Source: Wuchereria bancrofti
Taxonomy: Eukaryota; Nematoda; Chromadorea; Rhabditida; Onchocercidae
Reading direction: 5' to 3'
Assembly (NCBI GenBank): GCA_005281725.1
Contig: SSBO01000008.1
Coordinates: forward strand, 4,383,964 to 4,447,963
DNA: 64,000 bases
Made by a program: the position numbers and the translations under genes. The notes beneath the pieces were generated by a model. It had not been told where the DNA came from and did not search any database. It saw only the letters and a list, made by a program, of their open reading frames with translations. Shown piece after piece: positions 28,967 through 41,562 of this stretch (positions are counted from its first letter, which is position 1; each line of letters opens with the position of its first letter).

Positions 28967-29110
28967 TGACAACAACAACAACAACAACAACAAAACAACA
29001 ACAGCAAAATAACAACAAAACAACAACAGCAATAATGATAACAACAACAATAATGACAGCAACAATGATGATAACGGCGGCAACTAACAGTAACAATAAC
29101 AATAATAAAT
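28967..29110. repeat. (CAA)n-rich microsatellite
   Basis: Imperfect CAA/CAG/AAT trinucleotide tract. It keeps several frames open on both strands, which explains four overlapping poly-T, poly-Q, poly-L and poly-V open frames. None is likely to be a gene. Confidence 0.9.
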
Positions 29111-31558
29111 ATAATAATAGTGATAACAAGGGTAATGATAACAATGCTACAACTAAAATGAGAACGCATTTATGATTGATGAATTTAGAATTAATTATTG
29201 ATATTAATTATTAGAATTTATATTACTCTCACTTGATAGTTAGTGATATATGATCACATATCATATATCAATATTAAAAGAAAAAGTTTAAATAAAGTAC
29301 AAATTATTATTCATTTGAATAAGGTTGAAAGATACGATTAAGTATTAATTACTGCTAATTGTTAATTATACACTCTTAATTATTAATCAGAAATGCTGAA
29401 TTACAATAATGATTTAAGTGATAAAATTCCAGAAATCTAATTATTAATAAAGTTAAAGAGTAATGTTAATTTTGCATTACAGTGATTATCATTTTTGATT
29501 TTAATTTCTGTCAGAGCAAATAGTTTGCAAGAATAGTAATCCTTTTTTGTATATTTTTCAATTTTCGCAACTGAATTTATCATTTTAAACAATAAATACA
29601 TGATGACAAGAGCTTTTGTAATCAAATAATAATGTAATCAAATATACAAATATAGTTTATTTAAATGGTAATTTAATACTTTCATATTCTAAATCTATCA
29701 AAATAGTCCATCTTTTATCTAAATTATTCAATAAAATTTTTCTGATTTTGAGCTAGGAATTAATTAATAAATAGAATTAATTAACAAAAAAGAGTAATTA
29801 AAATGAACAAAAAGTCAAATAAATGAAGTCGTTTAGATTATTTTACATGTTGAATAAATAAAAAAGAAAAAGAGAACTAATATGATGCAAATCTAACGAA
29901 ATCTAACGAAAAAAAATGCTGTGAAATTTGCTCAAAATTAAAGTTTAAATCAAAATTTAATTTCTTTTCGAGCATATATCAGGCAATTTTGATTCTTCTT
30001 TCCAACAATTTCAATTGATTGTGTCGTATATGCTTTATAATTTCATCATCTAACAATTTAATCAGTCACATCCATAGCAGTTAGGGAATTGATGGCGGTG
30101 GTAGTCATTTCAATATTTCCTCTTATTTTTACTTCAAAAAAAAAAAAATTTAAGGAATTAGTAATTAGTAATAGAAATAATAATAGTAATACCCATTATT
30201 TAATTACATTCAGCAAAAAAAGGGACAAATTCTGAGATAATTTTTTTTCTCTTTTTTCTTGATAAAATTTCTAATTTTATAATTTAAATAAGTTTTGAAA
30301 AAGAAAAAAAAGAAGAGAATGTTAAAAGATAATTAAAAGTAATTTGTTTAGTTGGGAGAAATTGATTTGAAAAATGAGTTTTTTTTATTTTTTAAAGTTC
30401 AATTTTAATATGATGGAAGAAGAAAAGAAAAAATAGCAATAGAAAACATATTTTCTTCCCTTTTTTCTTTCTTTTTTTTCCTTCGTTTTTTAATGAAAAT
30501 TTGAGATAATTTAGTGTAACGAAAAGACTCTTTGGTTTTCTTTTTTTGTGTCCTTTTTCATTATTTTCATAAAATGCTTTTAAAAAAATTAGGAAAAGAG
30601 AAGATTGGAAGGAAAAAAAAAAGAACAAAATTGAAAAGTTTATTTTATTACCAAGATAATTATTATTGAAAAAATTTCGAAAAAACAAAAAAAAAGAAAA
30701 CACTCTTAAAAACAACAGCAACAGGTTTTCAACCATTTTTTTTTCTCGATAAATCCATTTTTGTTTTAATGACAGTAAAACGAAATTAAATTAAATTTGA
30801 TCCACTGTAAAAAGAAAATGAAATTTTCTCCTTCTTTTCTTTTTTTGTTGATAATGCTAAAATTTTCTGTTATTGCTGTGATAACGATGATGATAATGAT
30901 AGTGATAACGGTGATATTAATGAAAATGACAAACATCATATAAAATGAGCATTTCAATGAATTTTTTCTAAAAAAAATACACACAGTTTGTTTTATTTGA
31001 TAAAAGTTGAATTTTCACAATCATTTTCTAACGTTTACTTGCATCTTTTTCTCCAAAAAAAAAAAAAAAAAACTCAAAAACTTAAAAAACATAAAATCTT
31101 ATTTGAGAAAAGAAAAAAATATGATAACTTGATAAGTAGTGATGATGAAAAATGAAAAAAAAGAGAAATAATTTCACGAATGTTGAAGGGAAAATGATTT
31201 TTCGCATTTAAATTTAAAACTAAATTTACATGCTTCAATCATTTGGCGTAAATATATGAATGTCCATAATATAGCCAATGAAAGATTTTTATCATTTACA
31301 GATAAATAGAAATATATTCATAAAGATAATCTTAATTTATGTAATAAAATTAAAAATCATAAAATTTATGAACAAGCATAGACGATTATAAATGTTACGT
31401 ACGTGAAAAAAAAGAAATTTTAACTATTTCAAAATGAAATATGAAAAAATTAGAAAATATTGTAGAAGTTTGTTATGATAAAAATTCAGAATATGAACAA
31501 ATTATTTTTTTCCTACTTTTTTAACTTTTTTTTTCTTTCAAATACTTTACATCTTTTT

Positions 31559-31564
<6 letters not shown>

Positions 31565-31603
<39 letters not shown>

Positions 31604-31908
31604 TTTTTTAAAATCATAAATCATTTTTTTTTTCTTTCTTTTTTTNNNNNNNNNNNNNNNNNNNNNNNNNNNNNNNNNNNNNNNNNNNNNNNNNNNNNNN
31701 NNNNNNNNNNNNNNNNNNNNNNNNNNNNNNNNNNNNNNNNNNNNNNNNNNNNNNNNNNNNNNNNNNNNNNNNNNNNNNNNNNNNNNNNNNNNNNNNNNNN
31801 NNNNNNNTTTTTTTTTTTTTTAAAAATTTTTTCATTTTTTTTTTTCAAAAAAAAAAAAAAAAAAAAAAAGAATAAAAAATCCCATTGGATTACAAATCAT
31901 AAATCATT
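31565..31908. other. Assembly gap of 162 N flanked by duplicated sequence
   Basis: N fills 31646-31807. Left of it are a long poly-A run, TCCC, then AAATCATAAATCATT (about 31611-31625). Right of it are another poly-A run, ATCCC, then the same AAATCATAAATCATT (31894-31908). The repeated order suggests that one homopolymer-bounded locus was assembled on both sides of the gap. Confidence 0.9.
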
Positions 31909-32630
31909 CATTTTTTCCTCTCTTCTTTTTCAGTTCTTTGTTTTTTTCAAATATTTCTTTTCAGTGTTGAAAATTTGTCACTTTTTCTTTTAATTTTTCC
32001 AAAGAAACTATTTCATTTTCAAACAGTTAAAATTTTCAAAGTATTCAAAGTAATAAAGGAAAAATCAATATCACACATTTTCTAAGTATGTCAACAAGAA
32101 GTCTTTGGTGTTTTTTTATTTTTATTTGATCATTTTATCTTATATTTTCTATCACTTTTTTTTGCACTGTATTTATTTTAATATATTATTGTTGATTCTT
32201 TTTTCCTTTTCAACTTTATCTTTTTTCTTCTTTCGCACATTTTTGCTTTTATCAGTGTTTCTGTATGAGATTTAGTCGGTAATTAAATAGAAAATGAATA
32301 ATTTACTACATTTTACATCAATTTACGAGAGAAAGTAAATAATTATTTGTAAATAATTGTTGCAAAAAGTAATAAATTATTGATTTCATGCACAATTACC
32401 GATCAATCTCATATTAAAAACTAATGAATTAAATAAATTATGTTACATATTACTTTCTTATCTTTTCTTTTCACTTTTCATCTTCACTTCAAAAAAAGAA
32501 AATAATTTTCTTTTTTTTTTTTTGAAATTTTGAAATTTTTACAGAAAAAATAAAAAAACTTACGATCAAAAAAAAAGAGCGCTATAATGTCCGTTAAATG
32601 ATCCGATCACCAATAATTTTAGTAATTCAT

Positions 32631-32676
32631 TTCCTTCTCTCTCTCTTTCCCTCTCTCTCTCTTTCTCTCCATCTTC
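32631..32676 (-). repeat. (CT)n-rich tract
   Basis: CTCTCT/TTTCC tract. On the minus strand it lies in a 78-codon open frame whose Arg-Glu run is a direct translation of the repeat. Confidence 0.85.
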
Positions 32677-35072
32677 TTTTACCTTTTTCTTTTTTACTTT
32701 TTCATTACGATTGATCTTAAATGAATTGAATGTTTGGAACAAATGAATGAATTTAGCTCCCGTTTTCTGCGGTTTCTTTTTAAACGGTAACATAAAAGAC
32801 AAAAATTTCTTTTCATTTCATTTTATAAGAAAAAAAAAAGGAAGGAAAGAAAGAAAAAATGTCCGAAATTTTCTTTAAAAAGTCATTAAATTTAAAATTA
32901 CTGTCTATAAATTATTGATTTCAAGAAAAATTACTGTATGTTTTGCATATTTTACAATTAAACTAATTAAATAATTCGTAATTAAACTTGAAAATGAATG
33001 ATTTAATTAGAGAAGAAAAAGACGAAAGGAAAAGAAGAAAACGATTGTTAAATGTATCTTACCATCAAACTAATTAAATTATTATGATTGAGACTTAAAA
33101 CAAATGATTTCAGATAAGCAATTAATGATAAAATAAAATAAGAATGAATTTCCTATGGTTTTAATTTTTTTTTTCATTTTTTACTTTTTTGTATAACTTT
33201 AATTGAAATCTTTTAACATTTTTATTCATATATATTGCAATTTCACATTATTTTCACTAAACATATTCAATTAATATTTGCCCTAAAATGTGAATAATTG
33301 TTTTCAAATTTTATTTGACAAAAAACGGTTGTTTTCCTTTTTTTTTTTCGAATTTAATTAAATTTTTATTGCTATGTTTCGAAAGACAAAAAAATGAAAA
33401 CTGATGAATTTTATTAATTTTCATATGCTATTTGAAATAATACATTCTCTGATATGCATCGATTACTCAAAATTTATCAAATAACTATATTTTAATTAAA
33501 ATTAATTTTCAAGAAAAAAAAACTCATTTTTATATTAATCAAATAAAATAAAATTTAGTGAATTATTTTCCTCTTTTTACTGAAATAATTGATTTTTTCT
33601 TTTTATTTTTGATACTTTTTTATAACAAAAAAATTGGTTTATTTCTTTTTATTAAATAATTTATGATAAAATTGAAAACCAATCAGTCTATTAGTAATAT
33701 CATTTCTTTTTCTTACTTCTAATGAAATTGTTTCTATCATATTTCATATATACATATTTTCTAAAAATATTTTGTAGATTTTGTCGGGCAAAAAAGAATG
33801 GTTCGATTAAAATTGCTATTACTTTTTAATTTATTTTCTAACAAAAAAAAAATTGGAATTTTAATCAAAATGAAGTAGAATTATCGAGAAAAGTGAAAGA
33901 TTTTTTGATGAACACAATTTATAAGTTTGATTTAAACTTAAATGAATAATTTCCTAAATTTAAAAAAAAATAAAAAGCATACCTGAATAGCATACTACTT
34001 TAAAAAAAAAAAAAAATTCTTTTTTCATGACCTTAAGAAAATATTCATTAAATTGCAATATTAATAAGCAATTTGTTTATTTATTTCTTAATCAATGTAT
34101 TTTCGTTTCATTTTTTATTCATCGAAAAGGAAAAAACTTAAAATTTCGAATTTTCCTCTTGAACCTAAAAATTTTTAAACTTCGAAATGAAAAATGAAGT
34201 ATTTTTCAATGAAAATTTTAAATTTAATCGATGCTTTATTTTTTATTTATCATAAAATAGGAAAATGGTAATTCATATGAGGAAGACCATAAAGATGACA
34301 AAAGGTCATTCTTCTCATCATTTTAATTATACATTTTAATTAATGTGATCCGGAAGGTATGCTATATATTTATATCATTCATTCAATTCCCTAAAGAATT
34401 TGATTAGTATTTAAAATGATTGATTTAGATATGATCGAAATATAACACTTATTGACAATGATAGAAAAGCAAATGGAATTAATATGCATTTCCTTTTTCC
34501 GTTCTTTTTTATTCGATGACATTTGATCTGAAAATGATTCATTCTATTTTCATCTTTTTCTAATTAAGTATTACAATTCAATCGATAAAATTAATTTTTA
34601 TAGTGAAAATATGCCGAAAGAGAAAGTGAGATAATTGTTGTTTTATAAAAATCTAAAAAATTTTATAACTTATAATAATAATTTAATGTGATTAATGATT
34701 TTTTTTCGGTATTTCTGATGAATAATTTATTGCAATTAAATTTTAACTAATTTAATCTTAGTATATGATAATTATTATTGTTATAGCAATTACATATAAA
34801 AACAAGTTAATTTCAATATCTGATAACCTTTTTTATCATAGCAAATCACATATAACTAACAATTGATTGAAGTTAATTGCAATATTTTATCTTTATTGTT
34901 TTAGTAATATATGTTTGTAGCATAATCACACATACAAATATTATTTACATTTATTTAATTTAAATAAGGTAATTATAATTTTGTTTAAAACAAATGTATA
35001 TATTGAGCTAATTTAATTTTAATATAATCGTATCGTTTTTGTCATAGCTATTACATATTAAATTAATTAATT

Positions 35073-35128
35073 AGTGTGTGTGTCTCTGTGTGTGTGTGTG
35101 TGTGTATGTATGTATTTATGTATGTGTG
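35073..35128. repeat. (GT)n microsatellite
   Basis: Interrupted GT tract followed by GTAT units. Confidence 0.9.
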
Positions 35129-35446
35129 GACATTGATGAAAAGCTGAAATGAACAACTGTTTACCGTTCAAAGTTACTGTGGAGACCTTGAAATTTCAGT
35201 AGTATTGTCATCTCAAAAACATCATTTCATTCTGTTTTAACCAATAAAATGAATGAATATAACAGGCGGTTTTGTTCATTTCCATTGAACGATGCTCTCT
35301 CGTAGTCTTATTTATGCAAATTTTGAAGATTCTTTGTGACATCTTACTTCCATCTTCTCAATTACAGTTGAGGTCATGTCAATTGGTACAAATGAATAAA
35401 CAACATGCAAATTGGTTTCAATAAAAATTTTTGGGATCAAAACAAA

Positions 35447-35600
35447 AATGAATAATTATTAAATTTCTTTTTCAATAAAGATTAAAATATGAAAAAATAA
35501 ATGAATAAACATTAAATTTTGTTTTCAATAAAGATTAAAGTATGAAAAAATAAATGAATAATTATTTAATTTTATTTTCAATAAAGATTAAAGTATGAGA
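35447..35600. repeat. 53-bp tandem repeat, three copies
   Basis: TTCAATAAAGATTAAA recurs at 35471, 35524 and 35577, exactly 53 bp apart, with matching flanks ATGAATAA(T/A)(T/C)ATT on one side and (A/G)TATGA(A/G)AAAA on the other. Confidence 0.95.
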
Positions 35601-36080
35601 AAAAAAGGCGGAAAAAGATATGTAAGTAAATTATATACTCATTGTAAACATTAATGGAAAGTATTAATGTATTTCGTTGAATTATTATTTGTAAACAATG
35701 CTAAGCAGAAATGAAACAGGAATGAAATATTTATTTATTAAAATTATTTATTGCTTTTACTATTGAAAATTGAGTGCTGAATTATTTAAAATGACAAATT
35801 TAAAAGTTATATTTTTGGTACAACTAATAACTGATATATTATGTAAATTTACAAAGACAAACGATGTAATTTTCATGCAATTTAACAAATTCCTTTTTTT
35901 TTTTCTATTTGTATTTTCAAATTATATTAATCAATTAAGTGTAAGATACAATCTTTATTATTAATAATGGACATATGCAATAAACAACAACAAAAACACA
36001 TATTTTTTACTCTTATAAATCTAAAATACTTATTATTTATTAAAATTTATATTTATTGATCTATTCATAAGCGGAAATAT

Positions 36081-36227
36081 TGATGGCGGCATAGGTTTTT
36101 TGATGTTAAAATATAAAATATAGGCTTAAAAAGGTATCCAGGAAATGAGAAGCTAACAATATGTATCATTGTATCCATGGAATATCATACTTTAGGCTCT
36201 AATGGATAATGAACAATGCCGCCATCA
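36081..36227. repeat. 12-bp inverted repeat bounding a 147-bp element
   Basis: TGATGGCGGCAT at 36081-36092 and its exact reverse complement at 36216-36227 bound an AT-rich interior. The interior carries a direct repeat close to GTATCCA(G/T)GGAA. It could be a short MITE-like element. The ends also resemble the YY1 core (GCCGCCAT), so a regulatory role is possible. It lies 1.5 kb upstream of the first recognised KDM1-like exon. Confidence 0.5.
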
Positions 36228-37758
36228 TTGTCACTTGCCAATAGTGTGAATTGTGTAATAAATCCTCTCATCGACTCCTCTCATCAACAACTCTCTCTTT
36301 TATCTAAGGAAAAATGATGGGATGAACTAATGGAGGATAATTTACCTCTTATTATTGACTGAAAAAGGTTTAAGCGCAAAAATCGTGAAAAGGAAAAAAA
36401 AAAGTGAATGAATGTAAATTAATTGATTTTTTTTTTTACTCTACTTTTTTTGGGGGGGAAAAAAATTTACGATGAAAAATGAAACAATTAATATTTTAGT
36501 TAGAAATTATGAAATTTCAATTTATTTTGATAAAAATTTAAATATTGTTTACAAAAATATAATTAATTGCTTGAATTCTTACATTTCTTTTTTTCTTTGC
36601 TACCTTTTGTTTCTTTTCTTATTAAATTTCTTAGAATAATTTACATGAATTTCTTATTTTAATTTAAAATATGAAGTTTAATTAAATTCTGATCATTTAT
36701 TACACATTTTATTTGAGTCAAAAATGAAGCAAATTTTACTTTCGATCTTTTATGATACAATGATGTTAACTTCATTTGATACCTAATATCCTATCGAACC
36801 ACCTAATATATTCTCTTCAATCTGATACGGATACTATTGATAGGTCCTTGAAGTAATCATTAGCTAATAAATTTAATGAACGGATTTAATAATATTTCTT
36901 ATAAAATTTATTATCTTTATTATCAACTGTTAACTATGATTATTTTTATCATTATCATTAGCTACTAATGAAATATGATAAGTGCTATCACTTTCATTTA
37001 TCATCATTACCAATGATGGTAGCTTTACTGAGCATAGATTTCTTATCTTCTAATTAATCCAATTTATACCAATGATTTTCTCTGGACATTGTCGTCTAGT
37101 GTACTTCTAATGAGTAAAATTAGAATTTTTTAAGATTATGCAAATTAGAATTAAATATCGAGACTTAAGCTAAAACTCTCAGATAAATTCTTCTTGAGTA
37201 TGAATTGTTCATTATATGAAATAGTAATGAAGATTTTGCCACCTGTTTCCTATTTCATCTTCATCTTCTTTCCTGCAATTCAGTTTGGTACAATTGGTTT
37301 TTGCTGAGAATTAGAGCGGACAAGTACCACTCGACCTTTAACCCTTGAGTACCCAATATTCATGCTTTAACCCTTCCACTTATGTTTAACCGAAGACCAC
37401 TAATATAACATATCAAGAAATTATACCCTACATTGCGTCAGAAAGAGAGGTTTTTCTCATTATTTTTTCCTCTTTCATTCAGGGAAAAAGTTATATTCTT
37501 AAGTGGGAAATTTAGTGAAAAAAAAAGAGAAAAAGGCATAAAATAATAGGGAAAAGTGAAATAATTAATTGAAGTTTTTTTTTCCTCAAAAGTTCATTCA
37601 TCCATTGAGATATCCTTTCAAAGTAACAATTTTTCAAATTTCTACTTTTTTAACTAAAAATTATTTATCTGAGCGTATTTTAGCTATGATATTCTATTAT
37701 TCTCCGACAACATATTAGCATCATTCTTTCCTTAGTTTCAAAGAAAAATTTTTTTCAG

Positions 37759-40096
37759 TTGCTGAAGGACTTATTAAATTTTTAATTACACTTGGCAATG
37801 GTTCGCATATTTATCTTGATCATGTCGTGCAGCAAATTCAGTGCGACAATGGAAGTTTGTCTTTTTGAAATTATCATTTGATTACGTTTTGCTTTTTATT
37901 AAATTTAAATTTTGACTTCCAAAAAGAAAATCTTAAAGAAATAGGAATAAATTGGGAAGTTTACTTTATCTTTTTTTTTTTCGAAATATGTCTTAATTTA
38001 AAAACAACTTTAGGCTAATGTTATTAACTTCTTTAATCTTTTCTTGTTCTTTTTTTTTCTTAAATTGAATATTTGAAACTTTTGAGGATTGAAAGTTGTA
38101 GAAATTGTTATTCATTTTAAAATGCTATTCATTAATTAAGCTCTTTCTCCAAATTTGCATTTCAGAAGTGGGTGTAAAATGTTTGGTTAATGGTACCCGT
38201 GAGGTAGTTTTCAATGGTGATTGTGTACTATGTACATTACCGCTTGGCGTTTTGAAACGATCAGTTCGAAATCGAAATAATGCTCCATTGTTTCATCCTG
38301 AGTTACCGTTTTGGAAAGTTGATGCTATCAATTCGATTGGTTTTGGAAATGTTAATAAGGTAAAGAAACTTCTATAGCATCATTCAAATAATTTATTCAG
38401 AATTAATAAATGAATTAAATAACTGAATTAAATAAAAAATAATTATTCAATTAATTCATTCTAATAATTACAACTTTCCTACAACAATTTTATTTATCAA
38501 CTAATTTGAATTTAAGTTTATTTATCAAATACATTATTCAAATTTTTGATTTTTTTGATTTCAGATTATGCTATTTTTTGATAAACCATTCTGGGAGAAC
38601 ACACGTGTTTTTGGGCAAATATCAGATACTATGTTAGTTATTGATGATACTTATTGTATTAGTTATTAAGTTACTTACTGCTAGTTATATATTCCGTTAT
38701 TAATTAATTAATTACTTAATTTATAGATTGATATGTTTAAAAGAGATATATTATATTATCATTTAAATTCCATTTACCGTTTTACAGGTGTGCAACAAGC
38801 CGCGGTGAAATGTTCATGTTTCAAGCTCATCGTGATAAACCAGTTCTGATTGCACTTGTCTCAGGTGATTCTGCTAATGCTTTGGAAGAAGCACCTGCTG
38901 ATATTATTGTTTATAAAATCATGAATTTTCTTTCTGCTGTTTTTGGTCCAATATGCCCAAAAGAGGTATGAATATGTTGTAATTTTTAATAATCAATAAT
39001 AACATTCCTCAACATTACATACTTTTTTTTTTAAATAAGTGACCATGTGAATTTAAAAAGTTTCATCTTAAATAGAAGTTATAAAATTAGAAAAAAAAAA
39101 ATTATATCACAAGTTTAATTATCACAATATATCCAAAATTATATCACAAGCTAAATTACTGTATATCTCTCACGCAATTCACAGTAAAGTAATGCACGCA
39201 AAGATCGTAATCTAACTTCACATCTTAATCATCGTGGCGGTTTTGTCAGGGTCATCATCATCTTCAGAGCTTGATCACCATAATGGTTTTGTCGGGATTT
39301 TCATCACCTTCACAGCTTGATGATAGTTTTGTCGGAAAATTTAAATGAGGGCAAAATTTATGCAAATTCTTCCATTGCCAGCGAAATAACCCAGTAATTA
39401 AGCACTCTTTATCGGAAATTGTTGAAATCCTTTTTTTTGTTGAAATCCTTTTTTTTGTTGAAATCCTGTTTTACTTTTTTTAGCCAACAGATGTAATTGT
39501 AACACGTTGGAAAGCAGATTGTTTCTCACGTGGTGCTTTTAGCTATGTTTCATCAAATTGCACATGTATGTTTACATAATTAAACTTATTTATTGCCGAA
39601 TTTTCATTTTAGAAATTTTTTTTTGAAGGAAATATTGAAAGATTAAATTAATTAAAAGTTCAAAAGTTTGATTTTTAGAAAATTTTCTGATAATTTCAGT
39701 GGATGCATTTGATAGTTTAGCGGAACCGGTAAAAGATTCAGCTGGTTATGATCGAATTTTTTTTGCTGGTGAACATACCTGTCGTGAACATCCTGGAACG
39801 GTTAATTTAATTAGCACTTTTTTTCTCTTTTGTTTAAAATTTATGGTTCACTGATAGCCTTATTTTTTTTTTCAATTATTTTTAAATGTTTTACCTTATT
39901 TTTCAATTACTCTTAAATACTTTTTTAATGCTTTTATCAAGATTGTCTTTGTTTCGTTTCAATATTCTTTTTTTTTTTTTTTTTATTTTTTGAATATTTT
40001 CAGATTCATGGTGCTTATTTATCGGGTTTACGTGAAGCAGGACGTATCGCCGATCGTATGCTTGGAATTCCTTATGCAGCTGATGGTCTCATCTGA
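37759..40096 (+). CDS. kdm1: LSD1/KDM1-type histone demethylase, C-terminal amine-oxidase exons (5' part not found)
   Basis: Exons: 37759-37854, 38166-38359, 38565-38632, 38788-38965, 39484-39565, 39700-39800, 40004-40096 (TGA). All junctions are in frame, giving about 270 residues. The product follows the C-terminal half of LSD1 (KDM1A; SPR-5/LSD-1 in C. elegans), an FAD-dependent nuclear enzyme that removes methyl groups from H3K4. Landmarks in order are AEGL, CTLPLGVLK, GFGNVNK (with the Lys that corresponds to the flavin-site lysine), FDKPFWE, TSRGEMFMF, TRWKADCFSRGAFSYVS, RIFFAGEHTCREHPGTIHGA and LSGLREAGRIADRMLG. The first exon starts in mid-codon, so upstream exons must exist if the gene works. 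The SWIRM domain, the FAD GxGxxG motif and the tower were not recognised in the window. It is either a gene with a very distant 5' end or a truncated copy. No stop or frameshift is present in these exons. Confidence 0.85.
38966..39483 (+). repeat. KDM1-like intron 4 with three separate tandem duplications
   Basis: This 518-nt intron holds ATTATATCACAAG at 39101 and 39138; a 40-46 bp unit (TTTTGTC(A/G)GG then TCATCA-C/T-CTTCA-AGCTTGAT) starting at 39241, 39287 and 39327; and an 18-bp unit GTTGAAATCCTTTTTTTT starting at 39421, 39439 and 39457. The intron is otherwise normal, with donor GTATGA and acceptor TTTTAG. Confidence 0.85.
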
Positions 40097-40436
40097 AGAA
40101 ATTTAGCATTTTGTCATTTTTTCAGAAAAAAAAAGACGAAATTACAAATCATTTTTGTGTATTTTTCATGAAAAATGCTAACTTTATTTATTCAATTCCC
40201 TTTTTGCATCAAATTTCTCTTTTGTTGATTAAAAAAAATAATTGGGAAAGGATTAAAAAATTTCATTTCTCATTAAATAATATTTTTAATCATTTTTTTC
40301 CTAACCTATTATTCTTCTAATTATTACTTTACGATAATATACCTCTAAATTATCTAATTCCAATATATTTTTATGTAATGTTTTCGAAAATTGTTATTTT
40401 TGACAATTTTAACATTTCATAAACTTATTTTAACAG

Positions 40437-40442
40437 AATAAA
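40437..40442 (+). terminator. Poly(A) signal AATAAA of the KDM1-like gene
   Basis: First canonical AATAAA after the stop codon, 341 nt downstream. It is consistent with a functional 3' UTR. Confidence 0.55.
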
Positions 40443-41556
40443 AAACTTCTATGGTCTCAAAAACATTCCAGTAATTGTTTCAAGTTTTTATTACTGTGAA
40501 AAAAAAAAAAAAACACTTTTGTAATCTATCGATAGAAGTAAAAATGAAATTATGAACATCAAAATTATTATAATTAATTATAATTAAACATAATTTCCCA
40601 TCGGGAAATATCTAAGTAGTTATCAATTTATTGATTGGTCCTTTGAATTAATCGATTTCTAAGTGAGAAACTTCCTACTTTATATTTCTCGAGTTTTCCT
40701 ATCATTCTAATATGTCACTTAGTACCATTGCTAAATTTTAATTTTACATTTCATAATGTCGATTACAACAGTTATGATTTCAGATTATTACCAATTTTTA
40801 ATATTAATGGGTCATAGGTTATAACCTATCGAAAACACTGCAATTTGTAAGGGTCAAATCGATTAGAAAGAAAATGTTTCTATACATTTCCACATTATCA
40901 ATAAATTTTGAAAATTTCACACAATCACATTGTAGCTTTCCCATGCATTTTTATCAAAAAAAAAAAAATATCAGAAATTTTAATCATTGTAAATCAAAAT
41001 TCCAATTTTGAAATTTTATTTTCAGAAATGGATTTCAGTTCATACTGAGATAATATTTCAATATCAGTGATAAGTTCTATTTAAGTGGAAAATAGTTTAT
41101 CGACTTGAAAATCTGATTGTTTTGTATTTTGTATTCATATTTATACCAATATTTCAAATTTTAGAAATAAATTTTTCAACATTTGGAAATTTTCTTATAT
41201 TTTATTGTTTTTTCTTTCCATTGACTGATTATTTCAGAAAATATTTTGGTAATATTTTATTTAGAAAAACAATGAAAATTGTTGGAAGGCACACAGAACA
41301 AATGAAATCTACAAATAACAAACTATGCCAAGAAAATGTCCAATTGAATACAAAATTACAATTTTGAAAATATTTTAAAACCTATTAAAAATTTCTTACC
41401 CGAAAAAAAATAACAATTTAGGAAAAAATGCTATACAATTTCTTTTTTTTTCTGGGATATTTAATAATCCATTAATTATTGCAATAATTTATAAAAATGT
41501 AAAAAGCAAAGAAAATAAAAAAAGCGAGAAAGAAAAAAATTTCAAATAAATATTTT

Positions 41557-41562
41557 TTTATT
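41557..41562 (-). terminator. Poly(A) signal AATAAA of the CACNB gene
   Basis: TTTATT on the plus strand, read as AATAAA on the transcript strand, 104 nt after the CACNB stop codon. Confidence 0.55.

Larger units (their letters stand above)
9143..31645. other. Gene-poor AT-rich region left of the assembly gap
   Basis: This lies upstream of the LRR gene start and holds homopolymer runs, microsatellites, short tandem duplications and scattered stop codons on both strands. The open frames of 60-114 codons in it are Phe/Leu/Lys/Asn/Thr low-complexity translations of poly-T, poly-A or CAA tracts. I see no tRNA B-box, no rRNA and no recognisable protein motif. Slightly GC-richer patches at about 10030-10250, 13480-13575 and 14310-14420 do not form convincing exons. 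It may contain distal promoters or unseen small exons of the LRR gene or of the KDM1-like gene. Confidence 0.6.
31909..37758. other. Gene-poor region between gap and KDM1-like exons
   Basis: AT-rich, with a CT tract, a GT tract, a 53-bp triplication and an inverted repeat, all listed separately. I looked on the plus strand for the FAD-binding GxGxxG and SWIRM or tower parts expected upstream of the KDM1-like exons and saw none. One 41-nt acidic segment (34262-34302) sits between weak splice sites but is unsupported. Confidence 0.55.

Noticed and set aside
28883..29175. Overlapping poly-Leu, poly-Val, poly-Thr and poly-Gln frames
   Set aside because: All are translations of a single CAA/GTT microsatellite.
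32566..32802. 78-codon minus-strand frame starting MSFMLPFKKKPQKTGAKF
   Set aside because: The first part looks slightly protein-like, but the second half is a translated CT/GA microsatellite (Arg-Glu run). I found no following exon or family match.
34262..34302. Possible acidic micro-exon (ENGNSYEEDHKDDK) for the KDM1-like gene
   Set aside because: Both splice sites are weak, the segment is short, and no neighbouring exon or LSD1 motif supports it.
37247..37340. Open segment WYNWFLLRIRADKYH after a TTCAG at about 37270
   Set aside because: It is open for only 20 codons and resembles no part of LSD1; the downstream donor would be poor.
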